17,199 nucleotides of DNA from JAAUQA01 sp036351435 (GCA_036351435.1 JAZBPA010000141.1:1-17199); one strand, 5' to 3'. Numbered from the stretch's first letter, positions 1 through 6,919 are shown. A program made the numbers and translations. The notes: generated by a model from the letters alone, not told the origin.

Positions 1-8
1 GGAGCCGA

Positions 9-66
9 CGCTCGAACGAATTGATAGGCGGAGCGGTTTCGCGACGACTGTCAAGGCGTTCGAGTG
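9..66. repeat. attC-like imperfect palindrome upstream of the integron integrase
   Basis: Outer arms 9-18 and 57-66 pair over 10 bp with one G-T wobble. A 2-nt mismatch follows (AA against GG), then inner arms 21-27 and 48-54 pair over 7 bp with one wobble, around a 20-nt centre. This two-box arrangement with an AAC in the left outer box and a GTT in the right one is how integron attC sites fold. The outer boxes (CTCGAAC and GTTCGAG) do not fully match the RYYYAAC/GTTRRRY consensus, and there are no clear extrahelical bases. Its place about 170 bp from an intI gene supports the idea. It could also be a terminator or a generic palindromic repeat. Confidence 0.4.
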
Positions 67-125
67 CGCAGCACTCAACAGCCCGCGATAAGCGGGCCGC
101 GAAGCGGTCCGCTTATCAGTTGTAT
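62..125. repeat. Overlapping hairpins between the attC-like element and intI
   Basis: Arms 62-67 and 71-76 form a perfect 6-bp hairpin with a 3-nt loop. Arms 87-100 and 104-117 form a 14-bp hairpin (one G-T wobble) around the loop GAA. An alternative 6-bp hairpin, 81-86 with 92-97, would exclude the long one. ACTCAAC at 73-79 matches the RYYYAAC box exactly, and GTTGTAT at 119-125 matches GTTRRRY except for one base, so 73-125 could be a second short attC-like site or part of attI. The long stem is asymmetrically placed between these boxes, unlike standard attC sites. There is no T-tract on either side, so an intrinsic terminator is less likely. Confidence 0.35.
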
Positions 126-129
126 TATA
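124..129 (-). promoter_or_regulatory. Possible leftward -10 element (TATAAT)
   Basis: On the minus strand the hexamer is a perfect TATAAT. No good -35 is seen 16-18 bp upstream of it (around 147-152 on the plus strand). A promoter here would read leftward, away from intI, as the Pc promoter of an integron does, but the weak -35 leaves this tentative. Confidence 0.2.
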
Positions 130-146
130 CAGAAATAATTAGTTTA

Positions 147-175
147 TTTACTATACGGATTCAGTATAGTACAAT
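147..175 (+). promoter_or_regulatory. intI promoter with a palindromic operator in the spacer
   Basis: TTTACT at 147-152 and TACAAT at 170-175 are separated by 17 bp and make a good sigma-70-type promoter reading into intI. A perfect inverted repeat with 8-bp arms, TACTATAC at 149-156 and GTATAGTA at 164-171 (7-nt spacer), fills the space between the two hexamers and overlaps both. That position is typical of a repressor operator that blocks RNA polymerase. It does not match the gammaproteobacterial LexA box (CTGT-N8-ACAG), which controls intI in several known integrons. Confidence 0.5.
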
Positions 176-238
176 ATCTGTAATTCTCTGAAAACTCTTC
201 ATCGATTCTTCCTCATTGTAACTCCTTGATCTCTAAAC

Positions 239-1651
239 ATGCCGGCAGCAATCCCTCGAAATGATTCCCAGACACCTGACGACGCCATCTCTCGATTCTG
301 GGACACTTACATACAACACGTTAATATAAAAGGGATTAAACCACCGTTTGATCGATGGTACGTCATCCGAGCCGAGCACTATATCAAAGCTTTCACTGGT
401 AAACGATTGCGTCAACATGAACCATCCGATGTGACCGGATACTTGGAAAAACTGCTCGAAAATGCTCAGATCAAAGCTTGGCAGTACCGACAAACTGTAG
501 ATGCTATACAGATACTGCTGTGTGAAGCGGTACAAATCCCTTGGGCTGAAACATTCGATTGGGATTCCTGGAAAGAACAACCCAACCAGTTCCCCGACGA
601 CCCCATTCAGCAGAACGGCAAACACAAACAAGCGGATCAATCGTGTTCGTTTTCCAAAGACTTCAGAGCCCTTGGCACAGTGCGACTAAATCATCGCGAA
701 GTTCTCAATAAACTTACCACGGAAGTACGGCGACGCGGTTATTCCATCCGCACTGAAAAAGCGTATTCTGATTGGCTTTGTCGTTTCATTATCTTTCATA
801 ATCAGAGCGATCCTGTCCCACTGAATGGCCCCGAAATTGTATCCTTTCTCGAATACCTGGCCATCAAACGCAACGTTTCTCCCAGTACGCAAAACCAGGC
901 GCTGAATGCGTTGGTGTTTTTTTATACCCAGGTCTTGCAAAAACCACTCGACGATTTGGGTCAATTTATTCGCGCCAAAAGACCGCGCAAGCTACCGGTC
1001 GTGCTCTCCCGCCGGGAAGCTAAAGCACTCCTGGATACACTGAACGGTACTTTCGGCTTGATGGCCGGAATGCTTTACGGAACCGGTATGCGGCTGATGG
1101 AATGCGTGCGCTTGCGGGTATTGGATGTCGATTTCGACTACGGACAAATCACTGTTCGCGACGGTAAGGGTAACAAGGACCGCGTTGTGCCGTTGCCGAA
1201 CCGATTGGTCGATCCGTTACAGCGGCATTTAGCCGAGGTAACGCAGCTTTTCGAGCAGGATAAAGTGAATGGAACCAGCGCGGTTTATCTGCCCTATGCG
1301 CTCGACCGGAAATACCCCAACGCGGCGCAGGAATGGAAATGGCAGTATGTGTTTCCCAGCCCCCGACTCTCGACTGATCCGCGCAGCGGAAAGCTACGCC
1401 GACATCACGTCCACGAAAACGGCTTGCAAAAAGCCATCAAGTTGGCCGCTGAATCGGTCGGCATCGCCAAAAAGGTCAATTGCCACGCGCTGCGCCATTC
1501 CTTCGCGACCCATCTGCTGGAAGCGGGCTACGATATTCGTACCATCCAGGAATTGCTGGGCCATGCCGACGTGTCCACCACCATGATCTACACTCACGTG
1601 CTGAACAAACCCGGCGTCACGGTGCGCAGTCCAATGGATTTCGTCGATTGA
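239..1651 (+). CDS. intI: Integron integrase (IntI-type tyrosine recombinase) with long N-terminal extension
   Basis: A site-specific recombinase expected to exchange gene cassettes between attI and attC sites. The catalytic domain shows Arg285 (GTGMR), the lysine motif GKGNK (309-313), His416-x-x-Arg419 (HALR), His442 (GHAD) and the nucleophile Tyr451 (IYTH). The segment about 354-374, with RKYPNA and EWKWQYVFPS, is the extra helix found only in IntI proteins, where it binds folded attC sites; this separates it from XerC/D. Residues about 151-245 are the usual core-binding (SAM-like) domain. Residues 1-150 are additional: IntI proteins are usually about 320-340 residues, this one is 470. The extension also looks helical and core-binding-like and is AT-richer than the rest. 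No clear Shine-Dalgarno precedes the ATG, so the start is uncertain. All catalytic residues are intact, so it is probably active. Confidence 0.9.
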   Translation: MPAAIPRNDSQTPDDAISRFWDTYIQHVNIKGIKPPFDRWYVIRAEHYIKAFTGKRLRQHEPSDVTGYLEKLLENAQIKAWQYRQTVDAIQILLCEAVQIPWAETFDWDSWKEQPNQFPDDPIQQNGKHKQADQSCSFSKDFRALGTVRLNHREVLNKLTTEVRRRGYSIRTEKAYSDWLCRFIIFHNQSDPVPLNGPEIVSFLEYLAIKRNVSPSTQNQALNALVFFYTQVLQKPLDDLGQFIRAKRPRKLPVVLSRREAKALLDTLNGTFGLMAGMLYGTGMRLMECVRLRVLDVDFDYGQITVRDGKGNKDRVVPLPNRLVDPLQRHLAEVTQLFEQDKVNGTSAVYLPYALDRKYPNAAQEWKWQYVFPSPRLSTDPRSGKLRRHHVHENGLQKAIKLAAESVGIAKKVNCHALRHSFATHLLEAGYDIRTIQELLGHADVSTTMIYTHVLNKPGVTVRSPMDFVD

Positions 1652-1691
1652 GGCGCTTGCCGCCGACGTCTGATCGTTTGATCATGACTCT

Positions 1692-1790
1692 CCGGCGGGG
1701 TTGATTAAGGGTGAAAGCCCCGGTTCCTAAGTGCCGTTCGAATGGAGCCTAGGGAACGCTAATAATAATGCCCAATGGGGGTCCGGTTTT
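1692..1790. other. Structured non-coding stretch between intI and yidC (unassigned)
   Basis: This stretch lies between two convergent genes. It contains a stem 1723-1729 with 1750-1757 (one bulged G), a GGG/CCC hairpin around TGAAAG (1709-1720), and a short CCC-AAT-GGG palindrome (1771-1779). The GGTGAAAGCC motif with flanking stems recalls domain I of some group II introns, but there is no domain V, no intron boundary and no reverse transcriptase. It may be intron debris, a structured RNA or chance folding. Confidence 0.2.
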
Positions 1791-1791
1791 A

Positions 1792-1813
1792 AGGCGATTG
1801 CCTAAGGTCTTTT
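1792..1813. terminator. Weak hairpin between intI and yidC
   Basis: AGGC (1792-1795) and GCCT (1800-1803) form a 4-bp stem with a GATT loop. TCTTTT follows on the plus strand and TTAAAA on the minus side. It sits exactly between convergent stop codons, where a bidirectional terminator is expected, but the stem is short. Confidence 0.25.
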
Positions 1814-3518
1814 ACGCCTTAGCGCCCGCTTCGATGCGTTTGGTAATCACATACTGCTGGCTAATCGACAACACATTGTTAACCACCCAGTAAAGCACCA
1901 ATCCGGCCGGGAAAAACAGGAAGAAAAAGGTGAACACGATGGGTAACGCCATCATCACCTTGGCCTGTATGGGGTCGGGCGGAGCCGGATTCAGTTTTTG
2001 CTGAATAAACATGGTGATGCCCATGATTAACGGCAACACGTAATAGGGATCTTTGATGGACAGATCCTGAATCCACAACATGAACGGCGCTTGCCGCAAT
2101 TCCACACTTTCAAGCAGCACCCAATACAGCGCGATAAACACCGGAATTTGCACCAGGATCGGTAAACAACCGCTGAGGGGATTGATTTTTTCCTTTTTGT
2201 ACAAATCCATCATGGCCTGATTCATCCGTTGTTTATCGCCGCCATAGCGTTCCTTCATTTGCGCCAGTTTAGGGGCGAGGCGGCGCATATTCGCCATGGA
2301 TTTGTAGCTGGTTTCGGACAGTTTGAAAAATGCCGCTTTGATGAGGATAGTCAACACGATAATCGCCCATCCCCAATTACGCACCACGCTGTGAATCACT
2401 TCTAACAACCAGAATAGCGGTTGAGCGATAACTGTCAGAAAGCCGTAATCCACCGTCAGGCGCAGATTAGGCGCCAATTCTTCCAGCTTGTCTTGGATTT
2501 TTGGGCCGACATACAAGCGGGTATTGAAAGCGAGGGTTTCTCCAGGCTCGACCACCCGGTCTTGCGCGACCATCCCAATCACATAACGGTTAAGTCCCGG
2601 TGTTTTGCGGGTGAAAAAGCCATTGATCCGATCCTGTTCGGGCACCCAAGCGCCCAGAAAATAATGCTGAATCATGGCCACCCAGCCGCCAGTGACTTCA
2701 AGACTGAGGTCTTGTTCAGCCATGTCGTCGAACGAAATTTTCTCGTAACGCTGGGCCGGGGTCGAAATCACTCCACCGGTATAGGTGTATACCCCGCCGG
2801 TGAAAAAGCCACCACCACTTTGGGTCGGCGGCGGGGTACGCAAAAACTGCCGATACTGCCGGCCTGTCCAATCTTCGCTGGTGCCGTTTTCCACCTGATG
2901 GGTCAGTCCGATGACAAAACTGCCTCGCTCAAAGGTATAGGTTTTAACCAATTTCAAACCTGAATCTGAGGTCCAGGTAAGCGCTACAGCTAATGTTTGC
3001 TCACCTTCCTTGAGCTGATATTCGGATTGCTGAACACTGAAACGAGTCTCATTTTCCGAATAATGATTCGGTAAGGTAGGCTCAGTGGCGGACGATAATA
3101 AACCGGATTGGGCGATGAATAATTCCGAACCACGGTCTTTCAACAAGGCGAAAGGCAGATCTTGTTGTTGCGAAGACTCAGGATAAGTCCGCAGGCCCAC
3201 GTAACGCAGATCACCCAAGGCGGTGTCGATCTCAGCCTCGAATAAATCGGTCTGCACTCGTACCCGCTGAGCGCTGGCAAGCTCTGCAGCCGGCGCGGAG
3301 GTATCGACAGGGGCCGCAACACTGGGCAGGTCTAATCGGTCAGCACCAACGCTCGGCTGAGCTGGTTGCTGAGTGGTAGGCGCAGGCTGAGTAGTTGTCA
3401 TAGCTTGCGGTGGCGGTTCAGGCGGGTGTTTTTCCGCCTGAAAATCCAGCCACCGTTGCCAGATTAGAAACATCACGAAAAGCAGAGCGAAAACGACGAG
3501 CAGACGTTGATTTTCCAT
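1812..3518 (-). CDS. yidC: Membrane protein insertase YidC
   Basis: Inner-membrane insertase that places membrane proteins in the bilayer, alone or with SecYEG. The 568-residue length suits the Gram-negative long form. An N-terminal membrane segment lies at about 6-24, then a Pro/Gln-rich linker, a large periplasmic beta-domain (about 80-340), and the conserved C-terminal core (about 355-560) with the cytoplasmic hairpin (SMANMRRLAPKLAQMKERYG), NPLSGCLPILVQIPVFIALY, SVELRQAPFMLWI and FFPAGLVLYWVVNN. The positively charged residue of the hydrophilic groove is lysine here (TILIKAAFF); E. coli has arginine. The start ATG overlaps the yidD stop as TGATG, which fixes the start and implies translational coupling. 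It is the last gene of the rpmH-rnpA-yidD-yidC block. mnmE, often the next gene, is absent; a convergent integron integrase follows instead. Confidence 0.97.
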   Translation of the reverse strand: MENQRLLVVFALLFVMFLIWQRWLDFQAEKHPPEPPPQAMTTTQPAPTTQQPAQPSVGADRLDLPSVAAPVDTSAPAAELASAQRVRVQTDLFEAEIDTALGDLRYVGLRTYPESSQQQDLPFALLKDRGSELFIAQSGLLSSATEPTLPNHYSENETRFSVQQSEYQLKEGEQTLAVALTWTSDSGLKLVKTYTFERGSFVIGLTHQVENGTSEDWTGRQYRQFLRTPPPTQSGGGFFTGGVYTYTGGVISTPAQRYEKISFDDMAEQDLSLEVTGGWVAMIQHYFLGAWVPEQDRINGFFTRKTPGLNRYVIGMVAQDRVVEPGETLAFNTRLYVGPKIQDKLEELAPNLRLTVDYGFLTVIAQPLFWLLEVIHSVVRNWGWAIIVLTILIKAAFFKLSETSYKSMANMRRLAPKLAQMKERYGGDKQRMNQAMMDLYKKEKINPLSGCLPILVQIPVFIALYWVLLESVELRQAPFMLWIQDLSIKDPYYVLPLIMGITMFIQQKLNPAPPDPIQAKVMMALPIVFTFFFLFFPAGLVLYWVVNNVLSISQQYVITKRIEAGAKA

Positions 3519-3748
3519 CAGGAATTTTTCTTAGTGGACTCGGGTACGGGATCAACACCGCCGGGATGCCAGGGATGACAACGCAGCACGCGCCGCGCGG
3601 CCAGCCAACTGCCCCGTGCGGGGCCCTGTTGGGCTATGGCCTCGATCGCATACTGGGAGCAGCTGGGATAAAAGCGGCAGTGATTACCTAGCAGTGGGCT
3701 GATGAGCCATTGGTAGACGCGCAGGACACCAGTCAGGATTTTGCCCAT
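3518..3748 (-). CDS. yidD: Membrane protein insertion efficiency factor YidD
   Basis: Small protein (76 residues from this start) that assists YidC-dependent insertion at the inner face of the membrane. It carries the family's features: an amphipathic N-terminus (VLRVYQWLISPLLG), the cysteine motif CRFYPSCSQYA (24-34), and RCHPWHPGGVDPVP near the C-terminus. The ATG at 3748 is preferred because it aligns with family starts. The frame also allows a TTG at 3766, but that would deepen the overlap with rnpA from 16 to 34 nt. The stop overlaps the yidC start. The C-terminus is short compared with E. coli (85 residues). Confidence 0.93.
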   Translation of the reverse strand: MGKILTGVLRVYQWLISPLLGNHCRFYPSCSQYAIEAIAQQGPARGSWLAARRVLRCHPWHPGGVDPVPESTKKNS

Positions 3749-4086
3749 GCAACCAGTCTCGCCCAATGGCGTTGCAGTGATGTGAAAAGCGCCGCGTTAT
3801 CATGCCCAGCCATTTGCGGACGGCCCATGACAACCACATCAAAACCGTCAATTTCGGTTTGGTGATGGCGGAAACTATCGCGCACGATACGTTTAATACG
3901 GTTACGGGCCACGGCGGATTTTGCTGCCTTGCGGGAAATAGCCAAACCGAGTCGAGGGTGCCCTAACTCGTTGGGCCTGGCGAGCACGGTGAAATAACGA
4001 TCACCGGATCGGATAGGCTGTTCAAAAACGCGTTGGAACTCAGCCTTACGACTCAATCGGGCGCACCGCGTAAAGCGGGCGCTCAC
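3733..4086 (-). CDS. rnpA: Ribonuclease P protein component
   Basis: Basic protein subunit that binds RNase P RNA and helps it remove 5' leaders from tRNA precursors. At 117 residues it has the normal family length. The signature RNR motif is at 61-63 within ARNRIKRIVRDSFR, preceded by the conserved GLAISRKAAKSAV. It starts with GTG, 15 bp after the rpmH stop, the usual arrangement. Its end overlaps the start of yidD. Expression is probably from the rpmH promoter. Confidence 0.96.
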   Translation of the reverse strand: MSARFTRCARLSRKAEFQRVFEQPIRSGDRYFTVLARPNELGHPRLGLAISRKAAKSAVARNRIKRIVRDSFRHHQTEIDGFDVVVMGRPQMAGHDNAALFTSLQRHWARLVAWAKS

Positions 4087-4101
4087 GGTAGCGGCTTAGG
4101 C

Positions 4102-4236
4102 TTAAGGCGCCAACCGCGCGCGTCCTCTACTACGACGGGCTTTGATGATACGACGCCCGGCCTTAGTGGCCATACGGGCACGAAAGCCGTGGGTACGCTT
4201 GCGGTGGATAATGCTGGGCTGAAAAGTTCGCTTCAT
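4102..4236 (-). CDS. rpmH: 50S ribosomal protein L34
   Basis: A 44-residue, very basic ribosomal protein of the large subunit. The translation begins MKRTFQPSIIHRKRTHGFRA and ends RGRARLAP, closely matching the L34 consensus along its whole length (RTHGFRARMATK, GRR, ARRSRGRARL). The ATG is at 4236 and the TAA at 4102-4104. It heads the rpmH-rnpA-yidD-yidC operon. In many gammaproteobacteria dnaA and oriC lie divergently upstream; here a crotonase gene on the same strand is found instead. Confidence 0.97.
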   Translation of the reverse strand: MKRTFQPSIIHRKRTHGFRARMATKAGRRIIKARRSRGRARLAP

Positions 4237-4289
4237 GACTCATTCCGTTTATTGGCTGATGGCCTGGCGGGCACTGACAAAGAAGCGGA

Positions 4290-4319
4290 AATGTACTGTT
4301 CGGGGTCCGCTCCTGTCAA
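4290..4319 (-). promoter_or_regulatory. Probable rpmH operon promoter
   Basis: On the minus strand a perfect -35 TTGACA (4314-4319) and the -10 TACATT (4290-4295, 4 of 6) are 18 bp apart and lie about 55-85 bp upstream of the rpmH ATG. A strong -35 is expected for a ribosomal protein operon. The rest of the gap 4237-4457 is AT-rich and holds no other gene. Confidence 0.6.
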
Positions 4320-4457
4320 GTATTAAGCCCGCCTCGGCATTGAATAATAATTGATCATCTTAACATGACCTATTGTTTTAATAGCGATTATTTTGCAATC
4401 GTATTTCCCGACTCCAGTTCCCACTAGCCATGAGGATGGGCGGTTTTCTGGTCTCAC

Positions 4458-5273
4458 TTAGTCCTTGAACTGGGGGATTCTTTTTTGTGTCGCTGCCAGA
4501 ACGGCTTCCTGACTGTCTTCAGACAACAACATGGCACTATTCCAGGTCGCCACTTGGTTTAGACCATCGGCCACACTGTGCTCCCGATTGTAGTTCATGC
4601 TGTGTTTGATGCCGCGGACAGTGAGCGGCGATTTAGCGGCGATGCACTGCGCTATTTCGTGCACACCCGCGAATAACTGTTGCGGCGAATCGAACACTCG
4701 ATTGACCAACCCCATTGACTGCGCCTCAGCACCGCTCACATCCCGACCGGTAAACGCCAGTTCACGCACCAATCCCTCGCCGATCAAGTGCGGCAAGCGT
4801 TGTAGACTGCCGATGTCGGCTACGATGCCTAAGTCTACTTCTTTCAGGGAGAATGTAGCGTCGGCAGAGGCATACCGCATATCGCAGGCAGCAATCAAAT
4901 CCAATCCGGCACCGAGGCACAACCCATGAACGGTGGCTAGAACCGGTTTGCGGCAAGTCTCTACTGCGGTGAAAGCGGCTTGCAAGTCCAAAATGATTTC
5001 CCGTAGTCGTTCTTCCTTGCGGCCCGGCGGGAGCGCGTTTACTTCGGCAAAAAATCCCATAATCAATTCGAAATCGATGCCGGCGGAAAAATATTTACCG
5101 GCCCCGTTAAGAATGATGACCCGCGCTTCAGGGGTTTGATCCAGCTCGATAAACGCATCCCGAATTTCATACCATAAGGTTTTATCCAGCGCATTGGCCT
5201 TGTGCGGGCGGTTTAGCTCGACTTGGGCAACATGATCGGCAATGGTTACTTTTAGGCTGGAATAATCCGGCAT
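4458..5273 (-). CDS. Crotonase-family protein, dienoyl-CoA isomerase-like
   Basis: Acyl-CoA-binding enzyme of the enoyl-CoA hydratase/isomerase superfamily, 271 residues. The oxyanion-hole segments are FSAGIDFELIM (62-72) and HGLCLGAGLDL (116-125). The active site carries Asp125, Glu145 and Asp153, in KEVDLGIVADIGSLQRLP, at the same spacing (20 and 8 residues) as Asp176, Glu196 and Asp204 of mammalian ECH1. This points to delta(3,5)-delta(2,4)-dienoyl-CoA isomerase, which moves double bonds during oxidation of odd-position unsaturated fatty acids, rather than a hydratase. Three bases separate it from the upstream fumarase gene, so the two are probably co-transcribed, although no shared pathway is obvious. 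The crotonase assignment is certain; the reaction is inferred from residues. Confidence 0.85.
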   Translation of the reverse strand: MPDYSSLKVTIADHVAQVELNRPHKANALDKTLWYEIRDAFIELDQTPEARVIILNGAGKYFSAGIDFELIMGFFAEVNALPPGRKEERLREIILDLQAAFTAVETCRKPVLATVHGLCLGAGLDLIAACDMRYASADATFSLKEVDLGIVADIGSLQRLPHLIGEGLVRELAFTGRDVSGAEAQSMGLVNRVFDSPQQLFAGVHEIAQCIAAKSPLTVRGIKHSMNYNREHSVADGLNQVATWNSAMLLSEDSQEAVLAATQKRIPQFKD

Positions 5274-5276
5274 GGA

Positions 5277-6803
5277 TCAAGCCTCTAATACCGGAATCTT
5301 GCCGATCTTAACCCGCCATTCGGCAGGGCCGGTCTTGTGCACCGCGTCGCCATTCACATCTACCGCTACGGTAACCGGCATATCTTCAACTTCGAACTCG
5401 TAGACCGCTTCCATGCCCAGTTCCGGGAATGCGACTACGCGGGACTTGCGAATTGCCTTGGAGACTAAATAGGCTGCGCCACCCACCGCCATCAGGTATA
5501 CGGCGCGGTGCTTCTTGATCGCTTCCAGTCCGAGGGGTCCGCGTTCGGCCTTACCGACCATACCGAGCAACCCGGTTTTATCCAGCATCATCTCGGTGAA
5601 TTTATCCATCCGGGTAGCCGTGGTAGGCCCTGCAGGACCTACCACCTCATCACGGACTGGATCGACCGGGCCGACGTAGTAGATAAACCGGCCATTGAAA
5701 TCGACCCCTTCCGGCAGACCTTCTCCCTTGGCAAACAAATCGGCAATGCGTTTATGCGCAGCGTCGCGTCCGGTCAATAGCTTACCGTTCAGTAACAGAA
5801 TATCGCCGGGTTTCCAGGATTCGATTTCCTCGCGGGTCACGGTATCCAAATTGACCCGCCGAGAACCGGGACCACCGGCTTCCCAAGCAATCTGCGGCCA
5901 GTCTTCCAGGCGCGGTGCGGGTAATTCGGCAGGCCCGGAACCGTCCATGACGAAATGCGCGTGCCGGGTGGCGGCGCAATTCGGAATCATCGCGATGGGC
6001 AGGGAGGCGGCATGAGTCGGGTAATCTTTGATCTTGACATCTAACACGGTAGTCAAGCCACCCAGCCCTTGCGCGCCAATGCCTAGCGCGTTGACCTTGT
6101 CATACAGTTCCAGCCGTAGTTCCTCAGCACGATTGGTGGGGCCGCGCACCATCAGTTGCTGAATATCGATGGGATCCATCAAAGCTTCTTTGGCTAGCAC
6201 CATGGCTTTTTCAGCCGTGCCGCCGATGCCGATGCCGAGCATTCCCGGCGGGCACCAGCCCGCACCCATAGTCGGTACGGTTTTGAGCACCCAATCCACC
6301 AGATTGTCCGACGGATTAAGCATGATGAATTTTGATTTATTCTCGGAACCACCGCCTTTGGCAGCTACGGTCACATCCAGGGTATCGCCGGGCACGACAG
6401 TCATGTGAATGACTGCCGGGGTATTGTCGCGGGTGTTTTTCCGAGCGCCTGCCGGATCCTCAAGAATGGATGCCCGCAGTTTATTGTCTGGATGCAGATA
6501 AGCCCGGCGCACGCCTTCATTGACCATCTCCTCGACGCTCAACTTACTATCCCACCGTATATCCATGCCGATTTTCAGAAACACTGTAACGATGCCGGTA
6601 TCCTGACAAATCGGCCGATGACCTTCCGCACACATGCGGGAATTGACCAGGATCTGCGCCATGGCATCCTTGGCCGCCGGCGATTCCTCAATTTCATAAG
6701 CCTTGGCGAGCGAGTCGATGTAATCTTTGGGGTGATAATATGAAATATATTGCAAAGCGTCGGCGACGCTTTGGATCAGATCATCTTGGCGAATGACTGT
6801 CAT
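5277..6803 (-). CDS. fumA: Class I fumarate hydratase (iron-sulfur)
   Basis: Interconverts fumarate and L-malate in the TCA cycle with a labile, oxygen-sensitive [4Fe-4S] cluster. The 508 residues match the single-chain class I form, with alpha and beta domains fused. Likely cluster ligands are Cys66 (PICQDTG), Cys184 (GAGWCPPG) and Cys276 (IPNCAATRH). The C-terminal beta domain shows KPGDILLLNGKLLTGRDAAH and GPAGPTTATRMDKF. There is no trace of the unrelated class II fumarase. The gene leads a two-gene unit with the crotonase. Whether to call it fumA or fumB cannot be decided from sequence alone. Confidence 0.95.
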   Translation of the reverse strand: MTVIRQDDLIQSVADALQYISYYHPKDYIDSLAKAYEIEESPAAKDAMAQILVNSRMCAEGHRPICQDTGIVTVFLKIGMDIRWDSKLSVEEMVNEGVRRAYLHPDNKLRASILEDPAGARKNTRDNTPAVIHMTVVPGDTLDVTVAAKGGGSENKSKFIMLNPSDNLVDWVLKTVPTMGAGWCPPGMLGIGIGGTAEKAMVLAKEALMDPIDIQQLMVRGPTNRAEELRLELYDKVNALGIGAQGLGGLTTVLDVKIKDYPTHAASLPIAMIPNCAATRHAHFVMDGSGPAELPAPRLEDWPQIAWEAGGPGSRRVNLDTVTREEIESWKPGDILLLNGKLLTGRDAAHKRIADLFAKGEGLPEGVDFNGRFIYYVGPVDPVRDEVVGPAGPTTATRMDKFTEMMLDKTGLLGMVGKAERGPLGLEAIKKHRAVYLMAVGGAAYLVSKAIRKSRVVAFPELGMEAVYEFEVEDMPVTVAVDVNGDAVHKTGPAEWRVKIGKIPVLEA

Positions 6804-6847
6804 TGACCTGTCTCCAGAAAGGTGAAATAAGTGAGTCTTGGTTCGAG

Positions 6848-6853
6848 ATTGTA
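6848..6853 (-). promoter_or_regulatory. Possible -10 element upstream of the fumarase gene
   Basis: TACAAT on the minus strand, about 45 bp before the fumarase ATG, is a good -10 hexamer; no convincing -35 is seen at 16-18 bp. A purine-rich GGAGACAGG stretch lies just before the start codon. The remaining gap 6854-6919 behind purK shows no clear terminator hairpin. Confidence 0.35.
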
Positions 6854-6919
6854 GCAGGCTAACGCCTTTCTTGGCTTGCCTACTGTCATTGAGCGGGCTG
6901 CGTGGTTCTATCAGCTGGA

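Noticed and set aside
120..238. LexA (SOS) box before intI
   Set aside because: No CTGT-N8-ACAG pattern is present in the promoter; the palindrome found there has a different sequence and spacing.
1700..1790. A complete group II intron or other named structured RNA
   Set aside because: Only one short motif and ordinary stems are seen; domain V, intron ends and a reverse transcriptase are missing.
2421..2963. 180-residue open frame on the plus strand inside yidC
   Set aside because: It is wholly antisense to the well-conserved yidC, has no recognisable domain and lacks a ribosome binding site; it is a by-product of yidC codon use.
4208..4220. DnaA-box-like TTATCCAC on the minus strand, as a hint of oriC
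   Set aside because: It is one isolated copy inside rpmH, encoding conserved residues (IIHR). No cluster of boxes, no AT-rich unwinding region with them, and no dnaA gene is present.
5508..6015. Plus-strand open frames opposite the fumarase gene
   Set aside because: They are antisense shadows of the conserved fumarase reading frame, with no family resemblance.
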